A stretch of 64,000 bases of DNA from Nitrosopumilus sp. Nsub (GCF_001541925.1 NZ_LQMW01000009.1:1-64000), one strand, 5' to 3'. Numbered from the stretch's first letter, positions 8,795-18,142 are shown. A program made the numbers and translations. Notes: a model not told the origin generated them from the sequence alone.

Positions 8795-9139
8795 ATGAAA
8801 GCAAGACTAACTTATGTGCCATTAGAAGTGGCAGATCAATTCGAAGACTTCATCATAGAAAGAGAAGAGCAAATTCTAGATGCAGTAAAAGCAAGAACCA
8901 AAGATTTCAGCACGTTATCTTTGTTAAAGTTGTTATATCACCTCAAAGGAAATCCAATGACATTTTCACATCTATATTCAAAATCAAAAATTAGAATGAA
9001 AAAATCATTTTTGAATTACTTGCACCTTTGTGTAAACTACAATTTCATAGAAAAAGAAACAGTTGGACCAAATGTAATCTATACAATTACAGATAAGGGA
9101 AGAATGATGCTAAATCTATTCATGCAAAAAAGTAATTAG
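8795..9139 (+). CDS. Winged-helix DNA-binding protein
   Basis: The 114-residue protein has the helix-helix-helix-wing pattern of a small transcriptional regulator. A helical start is followed by LSLLKLLYHLKGNPMTFSHL, a recognition-helix region near KMKKSFLNYLHLCVNYNF-like residues, and a wing ending in YTITDKGRMML. It probably acts as a dimer and may bind the dyads at 8613-8695. It is 21 bases upstream of the PAC2 gene on the same strand, so the two may form one transcription unit. Confidence 0.7.
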   Translation: MKARLTYVPLEVADQFEDFIIEREEQILDAVKARTKDFSTLSLLKLLYHLKGNPMTFSHLYSKSKIRMKKSFLNYLHLCVNYNFIEKETVGPNVIYTITDKGRMMLNLFMQKSN

Positions 9140-9160
9140 ATAGAGTATAGCGTTGAAATT

Positions 9161-9886
9161 GTGCAAAAAGGATTTCCAGAAGCAGAAGTATTTGAGATTA
9201 AAAAAACAGAATTAAAGAATCCAATAATTTTTGCAGGATTTGTAGGTGCAGGTCTTGTAGGACCATTAGCAATTAATCATATAATTACAGAATTAAAAAT
9301 GAGAGAAATTGCAGTAATGAGATCAAAATATCTTCCACCGTCAACAGTTTTTATGAGAGGAAGATTACGTCATCCATTCAGATTCTATGCAAATGAAGAT
9401 GGAACACTTTGTGCAATAATTTGTGAGATTACATTAAGAATGGAAGGATTGTATTCATTAGTATCATCAATTTTAGATTGGGCTGAAAAAAAGGGATCAC
9501 AAGAAATAGTAATTTTAGATGGAGTTGCAAGTACAGAACATGATGACAAAGCATATTGTGCAGCAGAAGAAGATTTAGTTAGAACAATGGCAGACAAAGA
9601 CATTAGTTTAATTCCACAAGGATTCATCACAGGAATTCCAGGAGGTATTCTAAATGAATGTCTAGTCAGAGAAATTCAAGGATTAACATTATTGGCAAAA
9701 GCAAATAAAATAGAGCCAGATTCAGGTGCGGCTGCAACTCTAATTGAGGCATTAAACAGATTTTATGAGATGGAAATTGACACATTAGATCTGCAAGAAG
9801 AGAAAGAAAGAATACATTCGGAATTCAGCGAATTATCTCAAAAATATGTGGAACATAGAGAAGAAATATCTGGAATGTATATGTGA
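9161..9886 (+). CDS. PAC2-family protein (proteasome assembly chaperone-like)
   Basis: The 241-residue protein starts at GTG. It has the PAC2 core: an IIFAGFVGAGLVGPLA strand-loop near residues 22-37, a central ILDGVAS segment and GFITGIPGGILNE. A helical, probably coiled-coil tail follows (about 205-241). Archaeal PAC2 proteins are related to eukaryotic chaperones that help build the 20S proteasome, and some have other or unknown roles. No proteasome gene is nearby in the window. Confidence 0.85.
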   Translation: MQKGFPEAEVFEIKKTELKNPIIFAGFVGAGLVGPLAINHIITELKMREIAVMRSKYLPPSTVFMRGRLRHPFRFYANEDGTLCAIICEITLRMEGLYSLVSSILDWAEKKGSQEIVILDGVASTEHDDKAYCAAEEDLVRTMADKDISLIPQGFITGIPGGILNECLVREIQGLTLLAKANKIEPDSGAAATLIEALNRFYEMEIDTLDLQEEKERIHSEFSELSQKYVEHREEISGMYM

Positions 9887-9904
9887 TCGAAGTAATAGCA
9901 AATT

Positions 9905-9913
9905 CTTTTATTC
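9905..9913 (+). promoter_or_regulatory. TATA-like box for purM
   Basis: CTTTTATTC is centred 26 bases before the purM ATG at 9935, consistent with leaderless transcription. Confidence 0.45.
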
Positions 9914-9934
9914 ATAATAAATGCGGAACAAATT

Positions 9935-10957
9935 ATGGCTTTAACGTACAAAAAAGCAGGTGTAGATATTTCAAAAATTAAACAAAGTCAAAAGGCAATT
10001 GGCAAATTAATTACGTCAACTCATAAACTTCAGAAAAAAGCAAAGATAGCTCATGGATTTGGACATTATGCAGGGATTGTAGAAATTCCAGGAGGGAAAA
10101 TGTTAGCAACCCATACAGACGGAGTGGGAACTAAAGTGGTGATTGCAAACATGATGAAAAAATACAATACAATAGGAATTGATTGTGTTGCAATGAATGT
10201 TAATGATATAATTTGTATCGGTGCAACACCAATTTCTTTTGTAGATTATATTGCTGCAAATAAAAACGATGTACCAATATTCAAAAAAATTGTAGAGGGT
10301 TTAGTTACAGGTGCAAAAAAATCTTCAATGCCAATAGTAGGTGGAGAGACAGCAATTATGCCAGATGTGATAGAAGGTAAAGGGTTTGCATTTGACTTGG
10401 CAGGAATGGTAGTAGGATTAGTAGAGAAAAAAGATCTTGTTTTAGGAAATAAAATAAAAAGAGGAGATGTCATTATAGGTGCAAACAGTACAGGAATTCA
10501 TTCAAATGGTTATTCACTTGCAAGAAAGGCATTATTAAAAAAATATTCAATTAAAGATAAAGTGAAAGGAGTAGGAAATATTGGAGATGCATTACTCAAA
10601 CCAACAGAGATCTACACCAATCCAGTTTTAGAGATGGTGCAAAAATGTAAGATAAATGGTTTAGCACACATTACAGGAGGAGCATTTACCAAATTATTAC
10701 GCCTAAAAAATATTGGATATGAGATAGATTCTCTGCCAAAAATCCCACCAATTATGGGTTTAATAGAGGAACAAGGAGTAAAACCTGAAGAAATGTACAA
10801 GACATTCAATATGGGGGTAGGATTTTGTGTGGTAGCTCCAAAATCACAAGCAACAAAAGTAATATCAATTTTCAAAAAGCATAAGATCAAAAGTCAACAA
10901 ATTGGACAAATTGTTACAAAGAAAGGAGTCACAGTAAATTCAGCAAGAATTGCTTAA
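9935..10957 (+). CDS. purM: Phosphoribosylformylglycinamidine cyclo-ligase (AIR synthetase)
   Basis: The 340-residue protein closes the imidazole ring in purine synthesis, converting FGAM and ATP to AIR. Family signatures are visible: the TYKKAGVDI start, the GGKMLATHTDGVGTK substrate and ATP loop, MNVNDIICIGATPISFVDY, and GGETAIMPD in the second half. Length fits the bacterial and archaeal enzyme. It stands alone here; no other pur gene is in the window. Confidence 0.95.
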   Translation: MALTYKKAGVDISKIKQSQKAIGKLITSTHKLQKKAKIAHGFGHYAGIVEIPGGKMLATHTDGVGTKVVIANMMKKYNTIGIDCVAMNVNDIICIGATPISFVDYIAANKNDVPIFKKIVEGLVTGAKKSSMPIVGGETAIMPDVIEGKGFAFDLAGMVVGLVEKKDLVLGNKIKRGDVIIGANSTGIHSNGYSLARKALLKKYSIKDKVKGVGNIGDALLKPTEIYTNPVLEMVQKCKINGLAHITGGAFTKLLRLKNIGYEIDSLPKIPPIMGLIEEQGVKPEEMYKTFNMGVGFCVVAPKSQATKVISIFKKHKIKSQQIGQIVTKKGVTVNSARIA

Positions 10958-11031
10958 TTTTACAACAGCAAAATAATTTTCAACTCGATATCACCTTATA
11001 TGACAGATTTTTCATCAAACATTAGGAAAAG

Positions 11032-12282
11032 ATGGCAGCAGAAGCACATTTTATTGAAACAATCATAGGAGTGGGCATACTTCTATTTGCAGCCAAATTA
11101 ATGGCAGAGCTTTTCCTCAGATTAAAACTACCAATTGTATTAGGAGAACTACTTGCAGGAATGATCGTAGGTCCATTTGCATTAGGACAATTTTTCATAA
11201 TTGATGGTAAACAGCTTTTACACATTAACGATGAAATCAAAATTTTAGGAGAAATGGGTGCAATTGTCATTTTGTTTATGGCAGGGTTAGAAATGACACC
11301 AAAAGAATTTCTGAAAGGAGGTAAAGCATCATTTACAGTAGGAACATTAGGAGTAGTAGTTCCATTCTTTGCAGGTCTTGCAGTATTTGGAATGTTTGGG
11401 TTTGAAGCGTTAGAATCAATGTTGATTGCAACAGCGCTTACTGCAACAAGTATCGCAATTTCAATTCAAGTGCTAAATGAATTTGGAAAAATCAAAACCC
11501 CAGAGGCCAGATTGATAATAGGTGCAGCCGTAGTAGATGACATTTTAGCAATTGCAGTATTATCAGTAGTAATTTCAATTACAGGTTCAGATGCAGGAGT
11601 AGAAAGCATAGACATTGCCGAAGTAATAATTACAATTCTCAAAGTATTAGGATTCTTTGCAATAATGTTAGTTGTTGCAGTAGTAGTAATTCCAAAAATA
11701 ATCACACCAAGACTATGGAAAGCAAAGGGTAGTGTAGAAGGAATAGCTACTGCGGCGTTCTTTGGAGCTGCAGCGCTAGCAGGATCAATAGGGTTGTCAC
11801 CAATTGTAGGAGCGTTTGCAGTAGGAATGGCGCTTTCAACCACCAAAGTATTTGAAAAAGTTGAAAACTTCATTGGAAAAATTGGATTGATTTTTGCTCC
11901 ATTATTCTTTGCAATAATTGGAGCACAAGTAGATCTTAGGGCAGTAGATATCAATATTTTGATGTTAAGTGGAGTAGTCATAGCAGTAGCTGTTGTAACC
12001 AAATTATTTGGATGCGGATTACCTGCAATGCTATTTTTGAAAAGCAAGGCACAAGGAATGCGAGTAGGAATTGGAATGATTTCAAGAGGAGAAGTAGGAT
12101 TAATTGTAGCAGGAGTAGGAGTCACAGCAGGAGTTCTATCATCAGAAGTATATTCCACAATAGTAATCATGGTAGCAGTAACAACAATCATTACACCAAT
12201 TTGGTTGAAAATGGAGTACAGAAAAGAGCAGAAAAACGATAACAACGAATCAAATAAAACAGTAGAACAAAAATCAGAATAA
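11032..12282 (+). CDS. Cation:proton antiporter, CPA2/Kef type
   Basis: The 416-residue polytopic membrane protein has about twelve spans. Kef-type landmarks include LGELLAGMIVGPFALG near residues 36-51, a VDDILAIAVL motif with the paired aspartates expected in the transport core (about residues 168-177), and a short charged C-terminal tail. No TrkA-N regulatory domain follows. It would exchange Na+ or K+ for protons. A TATA-like TTATAT lies at 10996-11001. Confidence 0.88.
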   Translation: MAAEAHFIETIIGVGILLFAAKLMAELFLRLKLPIVLGELLAGMIVGPFALGQFFIIDGKQLLHINDEIKILGEMGAIVILFMAGLEMTPKEFLKGGKASFTVGTLGVVVPFFAGLAVFGMFGFEALESMLIATALTATSIAISIQVLNEFGKIKTPEARLIIGAAVVDDILAIAVLSVVISITGSDAGVESIDIAEVIITILKVLGFFAIMLVVAVVVIPKIITPRLWKAKGSVEGIATAAFFGAAALAGSIGLSPIVGAFAVGMALSTTKVFEKVENFIGKIGLIFAPLFFAIIGAQVDLRAVDINILMLSGVVIAVAVVTKLFGCGLPAMLFLKSKAQGMRVGIGMISRGEVGLIVAGVGVTAGVLSSEVYSTIVIMVAVTTIITPIWLKMEYRKEQKNDNNESNKTVEQKSE

Positions 12283-12311
12283 ATTTTAACAGAGAGACAT
12301 AATCAATAATC

Positions 12312-13898
12312 ATGAATAAATTGGATCCAGAATTGAGTAAAGCTTGTTCTGAAATCACAAAGAATCTATTAACAATTAATCAACCAACAAAAAAACAAGT
12401 GAAAGAAGAAATTATTAAAATTTGTACAAAATATGCATTAGAAAGGATTCCAAAAAATTATGAAATATTATCAATGGCAAGCAATTCTGATTTTGATAAA
12501 TTAAAAAGAGTGCTGATAAGAAAACCGGCAAAAACAGCATCAGGTGTATCAGTAGTAGCATTAATGCCAAAACCATATGCATGTCCTCACGGAAGATGCA
12601 CATATTGTCCGGGAGGAATTGAATTTAATTCTCCAAACAGCTATACAGGAAAAGAACCATCATCATTAAATGCAATCGAAAATGAATTTGATCCTAAATT
12701 ACAAATTACATCAAAAATTGAAAAATTGATTGCATTTGGACATGATCCATCAAAAATGGAGATAGTAATTGTAGGTGGAACTTTCCTATTCATGCCAAAA
12801 GATTACCAAAAAGACTTTATCAAATCATGTTATGATGCACAAAACGGGATTGATTCAAAAAATTTAGAGGAAGCCAAGTCAAATAACGAACATGCAGATA
12901 TAAGAAATGTAGGATTTACAATTGAAACTAAACCAGATTATTGTAAAAAAGAACATGTTGATTTAATGTTAAGTTATGGAGTCACAAGAGTCGAAATAGG
13001 GGTTCAATCATTACAAGAAAGAGTTTACAAAATTACCAATAGAGGACATGATTACAATGACGTAACAGAGTCATTTCAAATTTCAAAAGATGCAGGATAC
13101 AAAATTGTTGCACATATGATGCCAGGATTACCCACAATGACTCCAGAAGAAGACATTGCAGATTTCAAAAAATTATTTTCAGATTCACAGTTACGACCAG
13201 ACATGTTGAAAATTTATCCATCTCTTGTAATTGAAAACACACCATTGTATGAAGAATACAAACAAGAAAGGTATACACCATATTCTGATGAAGAAATGAT
13301 CAAGGTACTAACAGAAGCAAAAAAGAATGTTCCAAAATGGGTCAGAATAATGAGAGTTCAAAGAGAAATCTCACCAAAAGAAATCATAGCAGGTCCAAAA
13401 TCCGGAAACCTTAGACAAATTGTGCATCAAAATCTTGCCAAACAGGGGTTATCATGTAAGTGTATTAGATGTAGAGAAGCAGGATTAACAGACAAAAAAA
13501 TAGACAGTGAAGAAATTATGTTAAAAAGAATAGATTATGATTCGTCAAATGGAAAAGAAGTTTTCTTATCATATGAAGACAAAAATGAATCAATTTATGG
13601 ATTTTTAAGATTAAGAAATCCAAGTATTGAGGCCCATAGAGATGAAATTGATGAAAATACATGCATAGTTAGAGAGATTCATGTGTATGGAAAATCTTTG
13701 AAATTAGGAGAAAAAGAAACAGATGAAATCCAACACTCAGGATTAGGAAAGAATTTGATGAAAGAGGCTGAAAAAATATCAAGAGAAGAATTTGACGCAA
13801 AAAAGATACTAGTGATTAGTGCAGTAGGGACTAGAGAATATTATCAAAAATTAGGGTATTCGTTATATGGGCCATATATGTCCAAAATATTGAATTAA
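12312..13898 (+). CDS. elp3: Elp3: radical SAM tRNA uridine-34 carboxymethyl acetyltransferase
   Basis: The 528-residue protein joins a radical SAM domain and a C-terminal GNAT acetyltransferase domain, the Elp3 layout. The cluster motif is Cys91-x4-Cys96-x2-Cys99 (CPHGRCTYC). The GNAT part (about 400-528) shows REIHVYG and a QHSGLGKNLM acetyl-CoA loop, ending with YYQKLGY. Archaeal Elp3 acts alone to make cm5U at the tRNA wobble position. It is followed nine bases later by lysK, whose tRNA substrate is a typical Elp3-type target, though this may be coincidence. Confidence 0.95.
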   Translation: MNKLDPELSKACSEITKNLLTINQPTKKQVKEEIIKICTKYALERIPKNYEILSMASNSDFDKLKRVLIRKPAKTASGVSVVALMPKPYACPHGRCTYCPGGIEFNSPNSYTGKEPSSLNAIENEFDPKLQITSKIEKLIAFGHDPSKMEIVIVGGTFLFMPKDYQKDFIKSCYDAQNGIDSKNLEEAKSNNEHADIRNVGFTIETKPDYCKKEHVDLMLSYGVTRVEIGVQSLQERVYKITNRGHDYNDVTESFQISKDAGYKIVAHMMPGLPTMTPEEDIADFKKLFSDSQLRPDMLKIYPSLVIENTPLYEEYKQERYTPYSDEEMIKVLTEAKKNVPKWVRIMRVQREISPKEIIAGPKSGNLRQIVHQNLAKQGLSCKCIRCREAGLTDKKIDSEEIMLKRIDYDSSNGKEVFLSYEDKNESIYGFLRLRNPSIEAHRDEIDENTCIVREIHVYGKSLKLGEKETDEIQHSGLGKNLMKEAEKISREEFDAKKILVISAVGTREYYQKLGYSLYGPYMSKILN

Positions 13899-13907
13899 GG
13901 AAAAGAT

Positions 13908-15500
13908 ATGTCTGAAGAAAAAATTATTGGAAAAGGAACATGGATTGACAAACTAGCATCAGAATTACTTGAACGTGAAAAAAAACTTGGAAGAAATTTA
14001 GATGTAATTAATGTAGAAAGTGGGTTAGGAGCATCAGGAATTCCCCACATAGGAAGTTTAGGAGACGCAGTCAGAGCATATGGAGTTAAGCTCGCATTAG
14101 AAAATTTAGGATATAAATCAGAATTAATTGCATATTCAGATGACCTAGATGGATTAAGAAAAATTCCAGAAGGAATGGAAAAATTTGGCCTAGAAGAACA
14201 TATAGGAAAACCAGTTTCATTAATTCCAGATCCTTATGGAACTCATGATTCCTACGGAATGCATATGAGCAGTATTCTTTTAGATGGATTAGACAAGGTG
14301 GGAATAAAGTATGAATTTAGAAGAGCAAAAGATACCTACAATCAAGGACGTCTAAAAGATCAAATTCATACAATATTAGAAAATAGTACAAAAATTGGAG
14401 ATAAAATTTCAGAATTAGTTGGACAGGAAAAATATCAAAAATATCTGCCATATTTTCCAGTTTGTAAGAAATGTAATCGACTATACACAGCAGAAGCTAC
14501 AGAATATCTACCAGACAAAAAAATTGTCAAATACAATTGTCATGATACAGAAATTGGTTCTAAAATGATCAAAGGGTGTGGTCATCAAGGGGAGGCAGAC
14601 ATTACAAAAGATTTAGGAAAATTAGCATGGAAAGTAGAATTTGCAGCAAGATGGTCAGCATTTGACATTAGATTTGAAGCATATGGAAAAGACATCATGG
14701 ATTCAGTCAAAGTAAATGATTGGGTAGCCGATGACGTACTACAATTCCCACATCCACATCATGTAAAATATGAAATGTTCTTAGACAAAGGAGGAAAGAA
14801 AATTTCAAAATCATTAGGAAATGTAATTACTGCACAAAAATGGTTAGAATTTGGAAATTCAAAATCAATTTTACTATTACTGTACAAAAGAATTACAGGG
14901 GCAAGAGAATTAGGATTTGATGACATACCAGGTTTGATGAATGAATATAATGAACTTGAAGACACATACTTTGGAAGAATCAAAGTAGATAATCAAGCAA
15001 AATTAACCAGATTAAAAGGACTTTATGAATACGTAAATTTACTTAATCCACCAAAACAGTCTAGCACTCATGTAAATTATAGATTATTAATTGAATTAAC
15101 AAAAATTTTCAAAGAAAACAGAAATGAAAGAGTAGTGAAAAAATTAATCGATTACGGAGTCATTAAAGAAGAAGGCAATCAAGAAATAGAGAAATTAATT
15201 GAAATTGCAGGAAATTATTCTGATGAGTTTGATGAACAAGAAAAAATAGAAATAGAGATAGATAATACATCTAAAAAAGCACTATCATTACTCATAACAG
15301 AATTAGAAAAGGATGAGGAACCAGAAGATATTCAAAATACGATATATCAAATTGCAAAAGGAAACGATGTCAAACCAAAAGATTTCTTTAAAACATTATA
15401 TCAAATAATTTTAGGAACTTCACGAGGACCAAAGATAGGACCATTTATCACAGATATTGGAAGAAAGCAAGTTGCCAAAACACTAGCAGAGCATGTTTAA
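13908..15500 (+). CDS. lysK: Lysyl-tRNA synthetase, class I
   Basis: The 530-residue class I enzyme charges tRNA-Lys. The HIGH-type motif is PHIGS at 46-50 and the KMSKS-type motif is KKISKSLGN near residue 298. A zinc-ribbon insertion has CKKC near residue 186. Class I LysRS is typical of most archaea and a few bacteria, whereas others use the unrelated class II form. It lies immediately after elp3 and two bases before a small membrane protein gene. Confidence 0.95.
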   Translation: MSEEKIIGKGTWIDKLASELLEREKKLGRNLDVINVESGLGASGIPHIGSLGDAVRAYGVKLALENLGYKSELIAYSDDLDGLRKIPEGMEKFGLEEHIGKPVSLIPDPYGTHDSYGMHMSSILLDGLDKVGIKYEFRRAKDTYNQGRLKDQIHTILENSTKIGDKISELVGQEKYQKYLPYFPVCKKCNRLYTAEATEYLPDKKIVKYNCHDTEIGSKMIKGCGHQGEADITKDLGKLAWKVEFAARWSAFDIRFEAYGKDIMDSVKVNDWVADDVLQFPHPHHVKYEMFLDKGGKKISKSLGNVITAQKWLEFGNSKSILLLLYKRITGARELGFDDIPGLMNEYNELEDTYFGRIKVDNQAKLTRLKGLYEYVNLLNPPKQSSTHVNYRLLIELTKIFKENRNERVVKKLIDYGVIKEEGNQEIEKLIEIAGNYSDEFDEQEKIEIEIDNTSKKALSLLITELEKDEEPEDIQNTIYQIAKGNDVKPKDFFKTLYQIILGTSRGPKIGPFITDIGRKQVAKTLAEHV

Positions 15501-15502
15501 CA

Positions 15503-15703
15503 ATGGTTCACGGAGATCACAATAAAAGTAAAAACAGTGGAGGATTTGCATTAATAATTTTAGGAGCATTAATGTTAATTGTAGGACCTCAAGAAGCAAT
15601 AATCCCACAAAGTTTGAGCATAATTGTATGGATAGGAGGCATAATTATTGGAGGCACAGGATTTTACCTAAAATTCGTTAGAAATAGAGTTAAACGGCAA
15701 TAA
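15503..15703 (+). CDS. Small two-span membrane protein, unknown
   Basis: This 66-residue protein begins two bases after the lysK stop. It has a hydrophilic start, two hydrophobic segments (about residues 13-31 and 37-55) split by a short proline-bearing loop, and a basic C-terminus (NRVKRQ), which predicts a hairpin in the membrane. The position suggests cotranscription with elp3-lysK. I do not recognise the family. Confidence 0.65.
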   Translation: MVHGDHNKSKNSGGFALIILGALMLIVGPQEAIIPQSLSIIVWIGGIIIGGTGFYLKFVRNRVKRQ

Positions 15704-15740
15704 AGAAATATTCAACTTTTGGGACATATGTGATAAGAAA

Positions 15741-16502
15741 ATGGGATTTTTTAGCAAGAAAAAAGAAAAGAAAAATGAAAACGAGAATGAATCAATATTA
15801 AAAGAAGAGTTAGAAACGGAAGTGGAAAATCTTCAAACTGAATTTAGAACTAAACAAGAAGAAATAGTAAAAATTACTGAAAAAATTGAAACGGTGAAAG
15901 AAGAGTATGATACTACAGTTAGTAACCTCATGATGATAAAAAAAGAATTCAATCAAAAGAAAATGGAATTAGACACAGTGCAAAGAGAGTATAGAGAAAT
16001 GAGAGAGAAAATAAAAAATGCTCAGCAAATTAAAGATACAAAATCAATTAACGAATTTAATAAAACTGAAAAAGAATTCAAAAAAATAAAAGAAGAATTA
16101 GAGCAAATGGTAAAAGAACAAAATAAGATTAAAAATGAAATTACAAAAGAACAAAGCACATTACAAGGATTAAGAAAACAACAAATAGATGTAGGAAAAG
16201 AACTAGACGAAGCTAATTCAAGATTATACAATGCAAAAGAAGAATTAGATAAAAAAGATCAATTTCAAGATACCAGTATCTTAACAACAAAAGAGAAAAA
16301 AGAAATTAAAAATAATTCATCTACTGAAAAAGCTAATGCAGGTGTAATTGAAGCAGCTAGTGTAGTTGTAGGTTCATTAAAAACAAAATTAAACACAGCA
16401 CAGAAAGAATTAGAACAAATTCAAGGACTTTTAGAAGAAGAACGAGAAGCACATAAAAAAACAAGGCAAGAATTAATGAAAATTAAATCTGAAAAGAATT
16501 AA
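15741..16502 (+). CDS. Long coiled-coil protein
   Basis: The 253-residue protein is almost all charged helix. A lysine-rich start (FFSKKKEKK) is followed by heptad-like glutamate/lysine/leucine repeats from about residue 20 to 175. A short non-coil stretch (NAGVIEAASVVVGSLKTKL, about 200-218) precedes a final coil. No membrane segment or enzyme motif is seen. It may be a structural or adaptor protein; glutamate and lysine bias makes distant coiled-coil similarity uninformative. Confidence 0.75.
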   Translation: MGFFSKKKEKKNENENESILKEELETEVENLQTEFRTKQEEIVKITEKIETVKEEYDTTVSNLMMIKKEFNQKKMELDTVQREYREMREKIKNAQQIKDTKSINEFNKTEKEFKKIKEELEQMVKEQNKIKNEITKEQSTLQGLRKQQIDVGKELDEANSRLYNAKEELDKKDQFQDTSILTTKEKKEIKNNSSTEKANAGVIEAASVVVGSLKTKLNTAQKELEQIQGLLEEEREAHKKTRQELMKIKSEKN

Positions 16503-16507
16503 ACCAA

Positions 16508-16954
16508 TCATAAATCATTGAAATATTTCTTCCATCGTAATTTTATCTCATTCTCAGATTTACCCAAGTCATATAGAGGCGAAGTTACTTCAGAAATAGA
16601 TGAAACATCAATAATTACAATAAAATCAATTGGGCTTTGAATTCCACTTTTTCGATAATAAGACAAAATTTCATCATACAAAGGAGTATCTTTAATGATC
16701 TTTCCGGTTCCAGAAAACAAATACCCTTTACGAGATAAAGGATCAATTACGTTAATTTCTATAAAAGGATTATTTCTCAAATTATTGATAGTATCAGGTG
16801 AGCGAATATTTGCAAATGCAAGAAGATTAGAATCCCATGAAATTATAGTTCCTTTTGGAGAGATGTTGGGTTTTCCGTCAGATGAAACAGTTGCAACATA
16901 ACCTAATTTTTGAGAATTTAAAAAATTCTTGACTTTTAAAGAAAGAATAGACAC
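16508..16954 (-). CDS. Pyridoxamine 5'-phosphate oxidase-family flavin protein
   Basis: The 148-residue protein matches the split-barrel flavin fold: LGYVATVSSDGKPNISPKG at about residues 17-35, followed by LAFANIRSPDTINNLRNNP and IEINVIDPLSRKGYLFSGTGKI. Such proteins bind FMN or F420 and reduce varied substrates. F420 is plausible because cofG and cofH are present, but the cofactor cannot be decided from sequence. It converges on the coiled-coil gene with a five-base gap. Confidence 0.8.
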   Translation of the reverse strand: MSILSLKVKNFLNSQKLGYVATVSSDGKPNISPKGTIISWDSNLLAFANIRSPDTINNLRNNPFIEINVIDPLSRKGYLFSGTGKIIKDTPLYDEILSYYRKSGIQSPIDFIVIIDVSSISEVTSPLYDLGKSENEIKLRWKKYFNDL

Positions 16955-17050
16955 AATAATTGTAAATAATTGAAGATAATTAATTTTAGGATTATCTAAT
17001 TAATCAAAAATGGATTTATTTTAAAATGATTTCAAACATCAAATAATCTG

Positions 17051-17185
17051 CTAATATTTTTTTGGTTTTTTTCTCTTTGTATTTTCTTGCTGTTTCTTTT
17101 TATAATTTCTAATTCGTTGTTTTTGTTCAGCTTCTTTTTGACCTTTCCGTTTTCTGGTATCTACTTTCTTTTTTGATCCACCCAT
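17051..17185 (-). CDS. Very basic 44-residue protein
   Basis: The frame from ATG at 17185 to TAG at 17051 encodes 44 residues, beginning MGGSKKK and ending KKPKKY. About half the residues are lysine or arginine, with many glutamines, and there is no hydrophobic core. It could bind RNA or the ribosome. The MGGSKK start recalls the beginning of some archaeal S25e proteins, but the remainder does not follow that family. It is the last of three small minus-strand genes. Confidence 0.55.
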   Translation of the reverse strand: MGGSKKKVDTRKRKGQKEAEQKQRIRNYKKKQQENTKRKKPKKY

Positions 17186-17203
17186 ATAGAAACTTCAGAA
17201 TTT

Positions 17204-17374
17204 TTATAATTTATTAGCTATTCTTAGTTGTAAAATAGTAACTACTCCGATTATGATCAAAATACTGCCAATAGGCAACAAATAATCTAATGAAGGGAAT
17301 AGAAAATATCCGATTAGGATAGAAATTCCAATTAAAATAAATCCAGCAATTCCATTTATAGCAAATGTACTCAT
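17204..17374 (-). CDS. Small two-span membrane protein
   Basis: The 56-residue frame starts at ATG 17374. Two hydrophobic stretches (about 5-24 and 29-48) flank a short LDYL turn, and the protein ends in a basic IANKL tail. The open frame extends upstream to 17455, but that part overlaps another small gene and is hydrophilic, so the internal ATG is preferred. Function is unknown. Confidence 0.55.
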   Translation of the reverse strand: MSTFAINGIAGFILIGISILIGYFLFPSLDYLLPIGSILIIIGVVTILQLRIANKL

Positions 17375-17396
17375 GCATTCATCACTTTTTAGAATT

Positions 17397-17495
17397 TTAA
17401 CGCATGAATTCAGCCATTTCCATAGAGAAAAAGAAAAATCCGATTCCTCCACCAATCATTGCAATCCAGGCAATAACTTGTTGTTTTTTATTCAT
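17397..17495 (-). CDS. Single-span 32-residue membrane protein
   Basis: ATG at 17495 to TAA at 17397 encodes MNKKQQ followed by a hydrophobic helix (about residues 7-24, with a GGGIGFFFF run) and a short tail MEMAEFMR. The positive N-terminus and single span suggest a small membrane peptide. It sits 22 bases upstream of the two-span protein gene on the same strand. Function is unknown. Confidence 0.5.
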   Translation of the reverse strand: MNKKQQVIAWIAMIGGGIGFFFFSMEMAEFMR

Positions 17496-17895
17496 AAAAT
17501 AAAAAAATAATACTCATTATTGAATCTAATTGGTAAGTTAAGACAATTATTAATCAAAAATATCTAATGTTACAGTTCCTTATTATTCAAAAATTAAGTA
17601 ACTCTTTCCTTTCTTTATTCATAATTCTTGAACATAGAGCAACTTTTGATATTCTTCTTTATGTTAATAGGAAATGCAGAGAAATAATATCTGAAGATGA
17701 AGTTTACCAGTGAAAATCTAGAAGAGTTCAAGATTGTGTTGAAGAAATTGCGCCGATGTAAAAAATCAGAATAGGATTTCCAAGGTAATAGAACTTACAG
17801 ATAGGGTCAACAAACCAAACTGTATTTTCTTCAGGTATTTTTTTTACAAACAACCCGACATCTTTTACACAATATAACCAGATGGAAATCTGGTC
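17496..17895. other. 400-base stretch without a clear gene; possible ORF remnant
   Basis: No convincing intact gene is visible. On the plus strand, a frame from ATG 17567 to TGA 17713 (48 codons) overlaps another from ATG 17697 to TAG 17774 (25 codons). Read together across a frame change they give a hydrophobic-then-charged helical pattern (FDILLYVNRK, then SENLEEFKIVLKKLRR) that resembles part of a winged-helix protein. This may be a decayed regulator. A perfect 6-bp dyad CCAGAT/ATCTGG lies at 17878-17893, and a TATA-like box CAATATAAC at 17869-17877 serves the gene at 17896. Confidence 0.35.
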
Positions 17896-18078
17896 ATGTC
17901 TATTCAAATATCCCTCAATTCTATACCTGACATGGTAGATCCTGAAAAGAAAAAGGAAGTCATGGACGGTATTGTAGCTGAAATCATGACTAGAATGAAA
18001 GCTCAAGGTATGTCTCAAGAGGACATCCTTGCAACCATAGAACAGATAAAAAATCAAGAAATTGAAGAAGAGGAATAA
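17896..18078 (+). CDS. Small acidic helical protein
   Basis: The 60-residue protein is rich in methionine and acidic residues, with a VDPEKKKEVMDGIVAEIMTRMKAQGMSQEDILATIEQ-like pair of amphipathic helices (shown only in outline) and an acidic EIEEEE tail. The start fits a TATA-like box about 24 bases upstream. A longer frame on the opposite strand (17728-18183) is a shadow with unlikely composition. Function is unknown; it resembles small adaptor or chaperone-like helical bundles. Confidence 0.6.
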   Translation: MSIQISLNSIPDMVDPEKKKEVMDGIVAEIMTRMKAQGMSQEDILATIEQIKNQEIEEEE

Positions 18079-18142
18079 TAGTCTATAAAAAAATAACCGC
18101 CCATTTGGCCCACATCCTAAAAGAAGAGTCCCTTTAAAATCA

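Noticed and set aside
11466-12245. A 259-residue minus-strand frame opposite the antiporter
   Set aside because: Its composition (Ser, Thr and Ile repeats) mirrors the antiporter reading, so it is a shadow of the real gene.
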